NCBI RefSeq assembly: GCF_005484965.1
Contig: NZ_CP034036.1
Span: forward strand, 2,790,001 to 2,854,000
Source of the DNA: Brenneria nigrifluens DSM 30175 = ATCC 13028
Lineage (GTDB): Bacteria > Pseudomonadota > Gammaproteobacteria > Enterobacterales > Enterobacteriaceae
DNA length: 64,000 bases
Direction of reading: 5' to 3'
Below the pieces are notes generated by a model, which had not been told where the DNA came from, did no database searches, and saw nothing but the letters and a program-made list of their open reading frames with translations. Shown piece by piece: positions 17,544 through 26,037 of this stretch. Position numbers and translations under genes: made by a program. Every line of letters begins with the position of its first letter. The first letter of the stretch is position 1.

Positions 17544-17867
17544 ACGCCTCCTCTCTATATGCCTTCCACGCCATACTTTCCGAATCCTTGACCGGCACGG
17601 TAAATATGCGTAGCTGAATATCCCCGATATGACACAAAGTGAGGTACCACCACCTGTTATTGGTTGTACGACCGATAAACCGAAAATAACCACGACACAA
17701 TAATTACACTGAACAATTGGCGCCGAATAATTTATACTGTCCGAGACTGATTCCTTTCAGCCGACGGCTATTTATGATGTCAATGGAATCTTTGTGCTTA
17801 ATGACTAAATCTAGTCTTTATAGCTATTTATATCAAGAACTTACTGGTAAACAACAAGTTACACCCC
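17544..17867. other. Divergent promoter gap ybjM/ybjL
   Basis: These 324 bp between divergently transcribed ybjM and ybjL should carry both promoters. I see AT-rich sequence near 17700-17850 but no promoter, operator or small gene that I can support. Confidence 0.4.
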
Positions 17868-19556
17868 ATGAATATAAACGTCGCTGATTTGTTAAACGGG
17901 AATTACATTCTGCTGTTATTCGTGGTTCTTTCTTTAGGTCTCTGTCTGGGAAAATTGCGTCTGGGGCCGGTACAACTCGGTAATTCTATTGGTGTTTTAG
18001 TTGTATCGTTATTACTCGGGCAGCAACACTTTTCGATTAATACTGAAGCGCTCAGCCTGGGCTTTATGCTATTTATTTTTTGTGTCGGCGTTGAAGCCGG
18101 GCCTAATTTCTTTTCCATTTTTTTCCGCGACGGCAAAAATTATTTAATGCTGGCGCTGGTGATGGTCGGCAGCGCGCTGCTTCTGGCGTTGGGATTAGGG
18201 AAGCTCTTCGGCTGGGGCATCGGGCTGACCGCCGGTATGCTCGCCGGCTCCATGACCTCGACGCCCGTGCTGGTGGGCGCCGGCGATACCTTACGCAACC
18301 TGTCCAGCATCGGCCCACCGCTCGGCATCGAACAGGACAACCTCAGCCTGGGCTACGCGCTCACCTATCTGATTGGTTTGGTCAGCCTGATTTTCGGCGC
18401 CCGCTATCTGCCCAAATTGCAGCATCAGGACTTACCGACCAGCGCCCAGCAAATCGCCCGTGAGCGCGGACTGGATACCGACAGCCAGAGAAAGGTCTAT
18501 CTGCCTGTCATCCGCGCCTACCGCGTCGGCCCGGAACTGGTCGCCTGGGCCGACGGCAAGAATCTGCGCGAACTGGGCATTTACCGCCAGACGGGCTGCT
18601 ACATCGAGCGCATTCGCCGCAACGGCATTCTGGCCAATCCCGATGGCGACGCCGTGCTGCAAATCGGCGATGAGATCTCCCTGGTCGGCTACCCGGACGC
18701 GCACGCCCGCCTCAACCCCAACTTTCGCGACGGCAAGGAAGTTTTCGATCGCGACCTGCTGGATATGCGCATCGTCACCGAAGAGATTGTGGTGAAAAAC
18801 CACAATGCCGTCGGTAAACGCCTCAGTCAGTTAAAACTGACCGACCACGGCTGTTTTCTTAACCGCATCATTCGCAGCCAAATTGAAATGCCGATTGATG
18901 ACGGCGTGGTGCTGAATAAAGGCGACGTGTTGCAGGTGAGCGGCGATGCCCGGCGGGTAAAAAGCATCGCCGACAGAATCGGGTTTATTTCCATCCACAG
19001 CCAGGTGACCGACCTGCTGGCCTTCTGCGCTTTCTTTATCATCGGCATCATGGTCGGCCTGATCACCTTCCAGTTCAGTAATTTCACCTTCGGCGTCGGC
19101 AATGCCGCCGGCCTGCTGTTTGCCGGCATCATGCTGGGTTTTCTGCGCGCCAACCACCCGACTTTCGGTTATATACCGCAAGGCGCGCTGAATATGGTGA
19201 AAGAGTTCGGCCTGATGGTGTTTATGGCCGGAGTAGGGCTAAGCGCCGGCAGCAGCATCGGCCGCAGTTTTGGCGAGATAGGCGTGCAGATGCTGATATC
19301 AGGATTAATCGTCAGCCTGGTGCCGGTGGTTATCTGTTTTCTGTTCGGCGCCTACGTGCTGCGCATGAACCGCGCGCTGCTGTTTGGCGCCATGATGGGC
19401 GCTCGAACCTGCGCCCCCGCCATGGAGATTATCAGCGATACCGCCCGCAGCAATATTCCGGCGCTGGGGTATGCGGGAACCTACGCCATCGCCAACGTAT
19501 TGCTGACTCTGGCGGGTTCGCTGATTGTTATTATCTGGCCTGAATTACCCGGTTGA
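17868..19556 (+). CDS. ybjL: Putative transporter YbjL (AAE family)
   Basis: YbjL is a polytopic inner-membrane protein of the aspartate:alanine exchanger (AAEx/YidE) family. Two blocks of transmembrane helices (about residues 1-185 and 385-560) flank a cytoplasmic pair of TrkA-C (RCK_C) domains at about 205-375. Conserved membrane motifs include GSMTSTPVLVGAGDT (about residue 128) and GARTCAPAMEIISDTAR near the C-terminus. Its 562 residues match E. coli YbjL (561). The substrate is not established. No strong Shine-Dalgarno sequence is visible before the ATG. rybB follows downstream. Confidence 0.95.
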   Translation: MNINVADLLNGNYILLLFVVLSLGLCLGKLRLGPVQLGNSIGVLVVSLLLGQQHFSINTEALSLGFMLFIFCVGVEAGPNFFSIFFRDGKNYLMLALVMVGSALLLALGLGKLFGWGIGLTAGMLAGSMTSTPVLVGAGDTLRNLSSIGPPLGIEQDNLSLGYALTYLIGLVSLIFGARYLPKLQHQDLPTSAQQIARERGLDTDSQRKVYLPVIRAYRVGPELVAWADGKNLRELGIYRQTGCYIERIRRNGILANPDGDAVLQIGDEISLVGYPDAHARLNPNFRDGKEVFDRDLLDMRIVTEEIVVKNHNAVGKRLSQLKLTDHGCFLNRIIRSQIEMPIDDGVVLNKGDVLQVSGDARRVKSIADRIGFISIHSQVTDLLAFCAFFIIGIMVGLITFQFSNFTFGVGNAAGLLFAGIMLGFLRANHPTFGYIPQGALNMVKEFGLMVFMAGVGLSAGSSIGRSFGEIGVQMLISGLIVSLVPVVICFLFGAYVLRMNRALLFGAMMGARTCAPAMEIISDTARSNIPALGYAGTYAIANVLLTLAGSLIVIIWPELPG

Positions 19557-19596
19557 TAAAAAATGCAAAAAATCGTAAATATTTCTTAGATAAGAC

Positions 19597-19624
19597 AGAA
19601 CTTTTCCTGAGCGGTAAAGTCTGA
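19597..19624 (+). promoter_or_regulatory. Sigma-E promoter of rybB
   Basis: The -35 AGAACTT (19597-19603) and -10 TCTGA (19620-19624) are separated by 16 bp and lie 6 bp upstream of the RybB 5' G at 19631. This matches the sigma-E consensus GGAACTT / TCTGA used by rybB in E. coli, with one mismatch in the -35. Confidence 0.85.
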
Positions 19625-19630
19625 ATTTAT

Positions 19631-19713
19631 GCCACTGCTTTTCTTTGATATCCCCATATTGAGGAGCCCATCTTTCCCGCCATTAAGGTTCAAGATTGAT
19701 GGGCCTTTTCTTT
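19631..19713 (+). ncRNA. rybB: RybB small RNA
   Basis: RybB is an Hfq-dependent sRNA induced by sigma-E that represses outer-membrane porin mRNAs during envelope stress. The sequence opens with the conserved seed GCCACTGCTTTTCTTTGAT, identical to the E. coli seed as I know it. Internal GAGGAGCCCATC is followed by a terminator stem GCCCATC / GATGGGC and a pyrimidine tail CCTTTTCTTTT. It lies next to ybjL, the same neighbour as in E. coli, and has a good sigma-E promoter. The 3' end is placed at the T-run and may shift by 1-3 nt. A 62-codon reading frame over this RNA is spurious. Confidence 0.95.
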
Positions 19714-19752
19714 TCAAATATTCCCGTCATTTCGCTGAATACCTTTCTGGCA

Positions 19753-20958
19753 TTACAGGAATAAGCCGCCAAACCACTGCTGAAGTTTTATCAGCACCGA
19801 ATCCCACAGGCGGCTGAAAATCCCGGCCTGGGGGATATCGTCCAGCGCCACCAACTGCCGCTGCCCGATGCTTTTACCATCAAGCTGAAAATCGATGGTG
19901 CCCACCACCTGATTTTTCGCCAACGGCGCGGACAGCTGCGGTTGAAGCAGCGTAAAGCTGGCCTTGAGATTTTTCATCTGCCCTTTGGGGATGGTCAGCG
20001 CGGCATCCTGCGCCACGCCGAGCCGAGCCTCTTTCTGGCTGCCGAACCACACGCGCTGCGTGGTAAACGGCGCCCCCGCCTTGACCGGCGTGACCGTTTC
20101 AAAGAAGCGGAATCCCCAGGTCAGCAGTTTTTCACTTTCGCGGAAACGCGTCGCATCCGTCGGCGCCCCCAGCACCACCGAGATCAGACGCATATTCCCT
20201 TCGGTGGCCGACGCCACCAGGTTATGCCCGGCGCCGCTGGTATGACCGGTTTTAATCCCGTCCACGTTCAGATTGCTGCTCCACAGCAGGCGGTTACGGT
20301 TGGGCTGACGGATATTATTAAAGGTGAACTCTTTTTCTTTATGCAGCGCATATTCATCCGGCACGTCGCGAATCAACGCCTGCCCCAACAGCGCCATGTC
20401 GCGCGCGGTGCTGTACTGACCCGGCGCATCCAGCCCATGAACGGTGAGAAAATGGGTATTGGTCAACCCCAGCGCTTTAACATAATTGTTCATCAGGCTG
20501 ACGAACGCATCCTGACTGCCGGCAACGTAGTCTGCCAGCGCAATGCTGGCGTCATTGCCCGATTGAATAATAATACCTTTATTCAGTTCCGAAACCGGAA
20601 TGCGATCGCCAGGTTTAAGGAACATCAGCGATGAACCGCGCAACACCGGATTACCCGTCGCCCAGGCGTCCTTCCCCACGGTAACTTCATCAGTGGGGCG
20701 AATTTTGCCGGCCTTTATCGCCTGCCCGGTAACGTAACTGGCCATGATTTTCGTCAGACTCGCCGGATCAAGACGTTCATCCGCGTTAGCTTCAGCCAGC
20801 ACTTTGCCGCTGTGATAATCCATCAGAATAAAGGCTTTGGCATCAATTTGAGGAACCGCGGGAAGCTGTTCGGCAGAGGCGGAAGCGATCAGCCCCGTTA
20901 ACAATACCGTTCCCGTAGTGAAAGATTTTAGCCTGCAAAGGAAAGTCGTTTTCTTCAT
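19753..20958 (-). CDS. dacC: D-alanyl-D-alanine carboxypeptidase DacC (PBP6)
   Basis: PBP6 trims the terminal D-Ala from peptidoglycan pentapeptides at the periplasmic face of the inner membrane. The signal peptide is cut near residue 29 (ASA-EQLPA). Catalytic motifs are SLTK (Ser67-Lys70), SGN (133-135) and KTG (236-238). A PBP5_C beta domain follows (about 285-375), and a C-terminal amphipathic membrane anchor (FSRLWDSVLIKLQQWFGGLFL) ends the protein. Length, 401 residues, matches DacC (400). It is convergent with rybB. Confidence 0.95.
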   Translation of the reverse strand: MKKTTFLCRLKSFTTGTVLLTGLIASASAEQLPAVPQIDAKAFILMDYHSGKVLAEANADERLDPASLTKIMASYVTGQAIKAGKIRPTDEVTVGKDAWATGNPVLRGSSLMFLKPGDRIPVSELNKGIIIQSGNDASIALADYVAGSQDAFVSLMNNYVKALGLTNTHFLTVHGLDAPGQYSTARDMALLGQALIRDVPDEYALHKEKEFTFNNIRQPNRNRLLWSSNLNVDGIKTGHTSGAGHNLVASATEGNMRLISVVLGAPTDATRFRESEKLLTWGFRFFETVTPVKAGAPFTTQRVWFGSQKEARLGVAQDAALTIPKGQMKNLKASFTLLQPQLSAPLAKNQVVGTIDFQLDGKSIGQRQLVALDDIPQAGIFSRLWDSVLIKLQQWFGGLFL

Positions 20959-21235
20959 GAGATCGCCGCGATGTCCGTAAGTCGTTAGAAATACTTAATT
21001 TTCAATATGTTTTGAAAAGTTTAGCAACATCCAAAGGTAACGCTTCATTTCCATCAAGGAAACCGTTCAGTCTGTAAAGATAATCAAAGAAATGAAAAAG
21101 TCTAAAAAACAGCGGCATGCGGGGAAAAAATCAGACGACCGCCCATGGCGTTTGTTGCGCCGCAGCGGCAGGGGCTGCGCGGCACCGCTGAGGATGCCGC
21201 GCGTTAAGCGGTCAGTGTCGCCGCGGGAAAAGCGA

Positions 21236-21895
21236 TCAGCGCCGCTCGCGCTTATCCGCCCGCCTTGACAGCCAGTCGCCCAGCATTTGCACAATCTGCA
21301 CCAGAATGACCAGCGCGATAACCGTCACAATCATCACGCCGGTTTCATAGCGGTAATAGCCGAAACGAATGGCCAGATCGCCCACACCGCCGCCGCCGAC
21401 AATCCCCGCCATGGCCGAATAGCCGATCAGGCTTACCAGCGTAATGGTCAGTCCGCGCAATAAACCGGCTTTCGCCTCCGGCAGCAATACGGTACAGATG
21501 ATGCGCATCGGGCTGGCGCCGAAAGCCTCCCCCGCCTCAACAATGCCGGGATCCACGTCGCGCAGCGCGCTGTCCACCAGACGGGCATAGAAAGCGATCG
21601 CCGCGACCGACATCGGCACCGACGCCGCCACCGGGCCAATGGTGTTGCCCAGCAGAATCTGCGTCAGCGGCAACAGCAGCACCAGTAGAATCACAAACGG
21701 AATGGAGCGGATGATATTTACCAGCACCGTGCTGAACAGATACACCGCACGGTTCTCCCAGAACAGGTGACGGTCGGTGACATAGATAATAAAACCCAGG
21801 GGCAAGCCGCCGACCAGGGCAAACAGCGTCGAAATCCCCACCATCTGGAATGTCTCGCCGAATGCCGCGACCAGATCGATCCATAAATCAGCCAT
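21236..21895 (-). CDS. MetI-type ABC transporter permease
   Basis: This is the membrane subunit of a methionine-uptake-family (MetNIQ) importer, with 219 residues and about five transmembrane helices. The permease-ATPase coupling loop is EAGEAFGASPMRIICTVLLPE (about residues 120-140). Its ATG overlaps the end of the ATPase gene by 8 bp, so the two are translationally coupled. It is likely a second copy of the system, since the housekeeping metNIQ of enterics lies elsewhere; the substrate could be methionine or a related compound. Confidence 0.88.
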   Translation of the reverse strand: MADLWIDLVAAFGETFQMVGISTLFALVGGLPLGFIIYVTDRHLFWENRAVYLFSTVLVNIIRSIPFVILLVLLLPLTQILLGNTIGPVAASVPMSVAAIAFYARLVDSALRDVDPGIVEAGEAFGASPMRIICTVLLPEAKAGLLRGLTITLVSLIGYSAMAGIVGGGGVGDLAIRFGYYRYETGVMIVTVIALVILVQIVQMLGDWLSRRADKRERR

Positions 21896-22904
21896 GCAAC
21901 ACCTCCACCTGGGCGGTTCTCGCCCGAATATGCTCCACCGCCTCCACGACCTTTGCCGCCTCGGAAGGGTGCGTCAGCAAAGCGACCAGTATTCCCAACG
22001 CGCGGTTGCCGATATACTCGATTTTGCCATGCAGTATGTTGACCGACACGCCAAAGCGGGTCGCTACGTCTGACAGTACCGGTTGTTCCGCCGAATCGCC
22101 AACGAACAGAATTTTCAGCAGGGTGCCCTGCAAATCCTCCAGCAGACGGGGAGGAAGCTCAAGATTCAACGTATGAGCCACCAGTTGCCGGGTAAACGGA
22201 TGCTGCGGCGCGGCGAAAATATCAAACACGTCGCCCTCTTCCACCACTTTACCGCCGGTCATCACCGCGACCCGGTCGCAGATCGACTTGATCACGCTCA
22301 TTTCATGGGAAATCAAGACAATGGTAATACCCAGCTTTTTATTGATCTCTTTGAGCAACGCTAAAATCGCCGCGGATGTTTCCAAATCAAGCGCCGAGGT
22401 GGGTTCGTCGCACAGCAGCACTTCAGGATGATTGGCAATCGCCCTGGCGATGCCCACCCGCTGTTTCTGCCCGCCGCTGAGCTGGGAAGGAAAAGCCGCG
22501 GACTTATCGGCCAACCCCACCAGATTGAGAATTTCCGGCACCCGCTGAGCAATGTCCTCGCTGGATTTTCCCGCCGCCTTGAGGCTAAAGGCGACGTTTT
22601 CCGCCACGGTGCGCGTTTGCATTAAATTAAAATGCTGGAAGATCATGCCCATTTTCTGCCGCTGCGCGCGCAGCGTTTTGCCTTGCAGATCGCTGACCTT
22701 CACCCCATGCACCTGGACAACCCCGGCTGTGGGGCGTTGTAATAAATTGATGGTGCGCAACAGCGTGCTTTTCCCGGCGCCGCTGGTTCCGACAATGCCG
22801 TAAACCTCTCCCGGCCGGATATGCAAAGTCACATTATCCACGGCTCGGTTTCCTCGCTGTTTCCCCTGAGGAAAATCAACGCTAACACCCTCTAACTGAA
22901 TCAT
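21888..22904 (-). CDS. MetN-type ABC transporter ATP-binding protein
   Basis: This is the ATPase of the MetNIQ-like importer. It has Walker A GTSGAGKST (about residue 40), Q-loop FQHFNLMQTRTV, signature LSGGQKQRV, Walker B LLCDEPTSALD and H-loop ISHEM. A C-terminal NIL domain (about residues 262-335) is present; in MetN it binds substrate and mediates trans-inhibition. I chose the ATG at 22904 (MIQLEGV); an upstream TTG would sit directly on the AGGAG. The length from this start is 338 residues. An intrinsic terminator separates it from the upstream binding-protein gene. Confidence 0.9.
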   Translation of the reverse strand: MIQLEGVSVDFPQGKQRGNRAVDNVTLHIRPGEVYGIVGTSGAGKSTLLRTINLLQRPTAGVVQVHGVKVSDLQGKTLRAQRQKMGMIFQHFNLMQTRTVAENVAFSLKAAGKSSEDIAQRVPEILNLVGLADKSAAFPSQLSGGQKQRVGIARAIANHPEVLLCDEPTSALDLETSAAILALLKEINKKLGITIVLISHEMSVIKSICDRVAVMTGGKVVEEGDVFDIFAAPQHPFTRQLVAHTLNLELPPRLLEDLQGTLLKILFVGDSAEQPVLSDVATRFGVSVNILHGKIEYIGNRALGILVALLTHPSEAAKVVEAVEHIRARTAQVEVLHG

Positions 22905-22929
22905 TATCCGCAAACTCCTGGCACAAGCG

Positions 22930-22958
22930 GAAAAGAAAAAAGCCGGTCATAGACCGGC
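22930..22958 (-). terminator. Intrinsic terminator between the MetQ-like and MetN-like genes
   Basis: On the minus strand the stem GCCGGTC/GACCGGC (3-nt loop, plus-strand 22942-22958) is followed by TTTTTTCTTTT. This is a canonical intrinsic terminator 46 bp after the binding-protein stop and about 25 bp before the ATPase start. Partial read-through is expected if the three genes are one operon. Confidence 0.85.
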
Positions 22959-23004
22959 CAGAAGAATACAGCTCATAAATCTCTGACCAGTACCGACTCG
23001 CGAA

Positions 23005-23850
23005 TTACTGTGCTGGCGCCGGCGTTGTCGCCTGCATCCATTCTGGTTTCTGGAACTGACTGAACATGGAGCCCGGCTGATCAATCACCGCCGCATAGGC
23101 GGGCGACTCGACGATAGCCTTGGTATCTTTGACGAACGGCTTATCCAGATCGGCGGTGCGTACCGCAATCACGTTCTTAAGATTTTCATCCAACGTTTCC
23201 AGTTTGATGGCGGAAGAGAGTTTCAGTCCCGCGGCAAAGGCGAAATTACCGTTAACCAGCGAAGCGGTCACGCTATCCAGCGTGCGCGGCAACTGAGCGG
23301 CTTCCAGCGGCTTGAAGACCAACCCGCGCGGATTTTCAACAATATCTTTTTCCGACGCTTTGGTCGCATCAATATCGGGCTTGATGGTAATCAACCCCAG
23401 CGATTGCAGAAAACGCAGGCCGCGCGCCAGATTGGTGGCGTCGTTGGATAAGGTGACGACATCGCCTTTCTTCAGTTCATCCAGCGATTTAATCTTATTG
23501 GAGTAAAACCCCATGCTGGCCGTTGGCACGGTGATCAATTTGGTGATTTTCAGATTCTTATCGGCGGCGAACTTTTCCAGATACAGCGTATGCTGGAACA
23601 GGTTGGCGTCGATGCTGCCGTTGGCCAGCGCCAGGTTCGGCTGAACATAATCGCTGAACTCACGCACCACCACCTTGTAGCCTTTTTTCGTCAATTCGGG
23701 TTTAATCGCCTGATTGACCATATCGCCATAAGGGCCCGGGGCCACGCCAAAAACGATAGTTTGCGGATCGCTGTCGGCGCTGGCCTGTTGAATGCCGGCT
23801 GCCAACAGCGCGATACATAACGTGGCGCGCAAAGAATGGGTAAATTTCAT
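23005..23850 (-). CDS. MetQ/NlpA-family periplasmic binding protein
   Basis: This is the substrate receptor of the MetNIQ-like importer (NlpA/MetQ fold). A signal peptide covers about residues 1-25 (LLAAGIQQASADS). Family motifs are VFGVAPGPYGDMV, EFSDYVQPNLAL, IDANLFQHTLYL and VTLSNDATNLARGL. MetQ and NlpA are normally lipoproteins, but no lipobox cysteine is present and the mature protein has no cysteine, so this one is predicted to be soluble in the periplasm. It is 281 residues. It is first in the transcription order of the cluster and divergent from gstB. Confidence 0.9.
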   Translation of the reverse strand: MKFTHSLRATLCIALLAAGIQQASADSDPQTIVFGVAPGPYGDMVNQAIKPELTKKGYKVVVREFSDYVQPNLALANGSIDANLFQHTLYLEKFAADKNLKITKLITVPTASMGFYSNKIKSLDELKKGDVVTLSNDATNLARGLRFLQSLGLITIKPDIDATKASEKDIVENPRGLVFKPLEAAQLPRTLDSVTASLVNGNFAFAAGLKLSSAIKLETLDENLKNVIAVRTADLDKPFVKDTKAIVESPAYAAVIDQPGSMFSQFQKPEWMQATTPAPAQ

Positions 23851-23881
23851 TGAATAGCTTTCCTGTCTGTATGTAACTACC

Positions 23882-23901
23882 TGTCATTATTAAGAATGAC
23901 A
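23882..23901. promoter_or_regulatory. Inverted repeat between the MetQ-like gene and gstB
   Basis: TGTCATT-ATTAAG-AATGACA is a perfect 7-bp inverted repeat in the divergent promoter region, 32 bp upstream of the MetQ-like start. It may be an operator. It does not resemble the tandem AGACGTCT repeats of MetJ. Confidence 0.35.
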
Positions 23902-24014
23902 AGTTAAATCATAAAGACTAAAAAGGTATATCATTATTTCTCATCTTTCCTTCTCTCGGCGGTCCGCCCCACCCGCGGCGGCCTAAATTCTCTTCTTTCA
24001 CAGTGAGATCCAGA

Positions 24015-24632
24015 ATGCTGACAATTTGGGGACGTGAAAATTCAACCAACGTCAAAAAAGTGCGCTGGTGCGCGGCGGAATTGGCGCTGTCTTATCAACA
24101 TATTCCGGCCGGCGGACAGTTTGGCCGCAATCAGGATGCGGACTATCTGGTGCTGAACCCGAACGGGCTGATCCCCTGTTTGCAGGACGACGATCTGGTG
24201 CTGTGGGAATCCAACACCATAGTGCGTTATCTGGCGGCGCAATACGGGCAGGATTCGCTGTATCTCGCGAACGCCGGCGCGCGGGCGAGCGCGGAGAAAT
24301 GGATGGACTGGACCACTACGCTGGCGGTCTCATTTGGCGCCGTGTTTATCAACCTGGTGCGCGTGGCGCCGGAAAAACGCGATATGGCGCTGGTGAATAA
24401 AAGCATGGCGGAATGCGAGCGCTTATTGAGCATCGCCGACGACGCGCTGGCGCGGCAACGGTGGCTGTCCGGTGAGAAATTCGGCATTGGCGACATCCCG
24501 CTGGGCTGCATCGCCTATGCCTGGTTTTCTATGAATATCGAACGCCAGCCGCGCCCCAATCTGCAACGCTGGTATCAACAGTTGACCGAACGTCCGGCCT
24601 ATCAGCAAACGGTGATGCTGCCGTTGACGTAG
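24015..24632 (+). CDS. gstB: Glutathione S-transferase GstB (YliJ)
   Basis: This is a cytoplasmic glutathione transferase. In E. coli GstB acts on halogenated acids such as bromoacetate. The N-terminal thioredoxin-like domain shows WGRENSTNVKKVRW (residues 4-17), NPNGLIPCLQDD around 48 and LWESNTIVRYLA near 64. The all-helical C-terminal domain ends PRPNLQRWYQQLTERPA. I used the ATG at 24015 (MLTIWGR), matching the conserved start, rather than a GTG 12 nt upstream; 205 residues. It is next to yliI, as in E. coli. Confidence 0.92.
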   Translation: MLTIWGRENSTNVKKVRWCAAELALSYQHIPAGGQFGRNQDADYLVLNPNGLIPCLQDDDLVLWESNTIVRYLAAQYGQDSLYLANAGARASAEKWMDWTTTLAVSFGAVFINLVRVAPEKRDMALVNKSMAECERLLSIADDALARQRWLSGEKFGIGDIPLGCIAYAWFSMNIERQPRPNLQRWYQQLTERPAYQQTVMLPLT

Positions 24633-24673
24633 GTTGAATAGCGCGGGATCGCGTAATACGCCGGCGATGGCCG

Positions 24674-25828
24674 CTACTCCGGCCCCACCTTCAGCAGCTT
24701 GCCGTTATCATGATCGGTCAGCAGATAAATATAGCCGTCCGGCCCCTGCCGCACCTCGCGAATGCGTTCGTCCCGGTCATCCAATAAGCGCTCTTCCGCC
24801 ACCACCTTATCGCCCTCCAGCGTTAAGCGAATAAGGTTTTCCTCCGCCAACGCGCCGATAAACAGCGAGTTTTTCCACTGCGGGAAACGGTCGCTGTTAT
24901 AGAACGCCATTCCGCTGACGCCGGGTGATTTCTTCCAGTAATAATCCGGGTTCTCCATACCGGCCACCTGCTCGCCCTGGGATTCGGGGATCTTAAGCCC
25001 GGAATAGTTGATGCCGTAAGTCGCCAACGGCCAGCCGTAATTTTTACCGGCCTGGGGTATATTGATTTCATCGCCCCCTTTCGGACCGTGCTCATTTTCC
25101 CATAACGCCCCGTTCCAGGGATTGATCGCCAGCCCCTGCGGATTGCGATGGCCGTACGACCAAATCTCCGGGCGCGCGCTCGGCCGTTCGACCAGCGGAT
25201 TATCCGCCGGGACCTTGCCGTCGGCGGTCAGGCGCACGATTTTGCCTTGCAGCTTATCCAGATCCTGTGCCGTCGGGCGCTGGTTATTTTCTCCCAGGGA
25301 AATAAACAGATATCCTTGGCGGTCAAAAGCCAGTTTGCCGCCAAAATGGTTCCCGGTGGACAGCTTGGGCTCCTGACGGAAGAAAACGGTAAAATTCTCC
25401 AGCCGTTTATAATCCTCCGACAGGCGGCCGTAGCCCACCGCCGTTCCCGCTTTGCCATCGCTGCCTTCTTCGGCGAAACTCAGGTAGATGCGTCGGCCCT
25501 CGGCAAAATCGGGCGACAGCGCCACTTCCAGCAGCCCGCCCTGCGATTTGGCATACACTTGCGGTACGCCGGCGATAGGTTCGGAAAGTCCGCCTGCCGC
25601 CTGCCAGCGGCGTAAATTGCCCGCCCGTTCGGTAATCAGCATCCCCTGTTCGTCCGGCAAAAACGCCAGCGACCAGGGATGATCGAGTTTATCCTGCAAC
25701 TCCGTCACCTTGGGCGAAGCGGCAAACAGGGAGGCGGAAAACAGCAGCGCCGTCGCCGGAAATAACCAGCGACTCAGCGGCGGTAGGGATGACGATAGAG
25801 AGGAGTAAGGCATCGCGCTACGAGGCAT
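24674..25828 (-). CDS. yliI: Soluble aldose sugar dehydrogenase YliI
   Basis: YliI is a periplasmic PQQ-dependent aldose dehydrogenase of the soluble glucose dehydrogenase (GSDH) family with a six-bladed propeller. An export signal lies within about residues 1-37. Family segments are LDHPWSLAFLPD, TGNHFGGKLAFD, NQRPTAQDLDKLQGK, SYGHRNPQGLA and NEHGPKGGDEINIP. I chose the ATG at 25828 (MPRSAM) because GGAGA is 7 nt upstream; 384 residues (E. coli 371, with a shorter leader). It is convergent with gstB and divergent from rimO. Confidence 0.93.
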   Translation of the reverse strand: MPRSAMPYSSLSSSLPPLSRWLFPATALLFSASLFAASPKVTELQDKLDHPWSLAFLPDEQGMLITERAGNLRRWQAAGGLSEPIAGVPQVYAKSQGGLLEVALSPDFAEGRRIYLSFAEEGSDGKAGTAVGYGRLSEDYKRLENFTVFFRQEPKLSTGNHFGGKLAFDRQGYLFISLGENNQRPTAQDLDKLQGKIVRLTADGKVPADNPLVERPSARPEIWSYGHRNPQGLAINPWNGALWENEHGPKGGDEINIPQAGKNYGWPLATYGINYSGLKIPESQGEQVAGMENPDYYWKKSPGVSGMAFYNSDRFPQWKNSLFIGALAEENLIRLTLEGDKVVAEERLLDDRDERIREVRQGPDGYIYLLTDHDNGKLLKVGPE

Positions 25829-26037
25829 GGCGTTGTCTCCATTCAACAAAAGTTCTGTAAATTTAGGCGTCGGGGGATGTTTGTGCAAAAAATAGACGAC
25901 AGGTTTACATTTGTTGAAGAAAGGTCATGGGCGGTTGGACTAACATACCGACTTTTACCGTGGTGACTATAAGACGCGCCGACTATGGTGTAGAATCCGG
26001 CGGTTTTTCTTTTTTGAATACATTGTGAGCAAATAAC

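Noticed and set aside
19629..19817. 62-codon plus-strand frame
   Set aside because: It lies over the RybB sRNA and the antisense dacC end and has no ribosome-binding site.
21092..21268. 58-codon Lys/Arg-rich frame between dacC and the MetI-like gene
   Set aside because: No ribosome-binding site, low complexity, and its end runs antisense into the permease gene.
22905..24014. MetJ boxes for the MetNIQ-like cluster
   Set aside because: No tandem AGACGTCT-type sequence is present in the promoter gap or between the genes.
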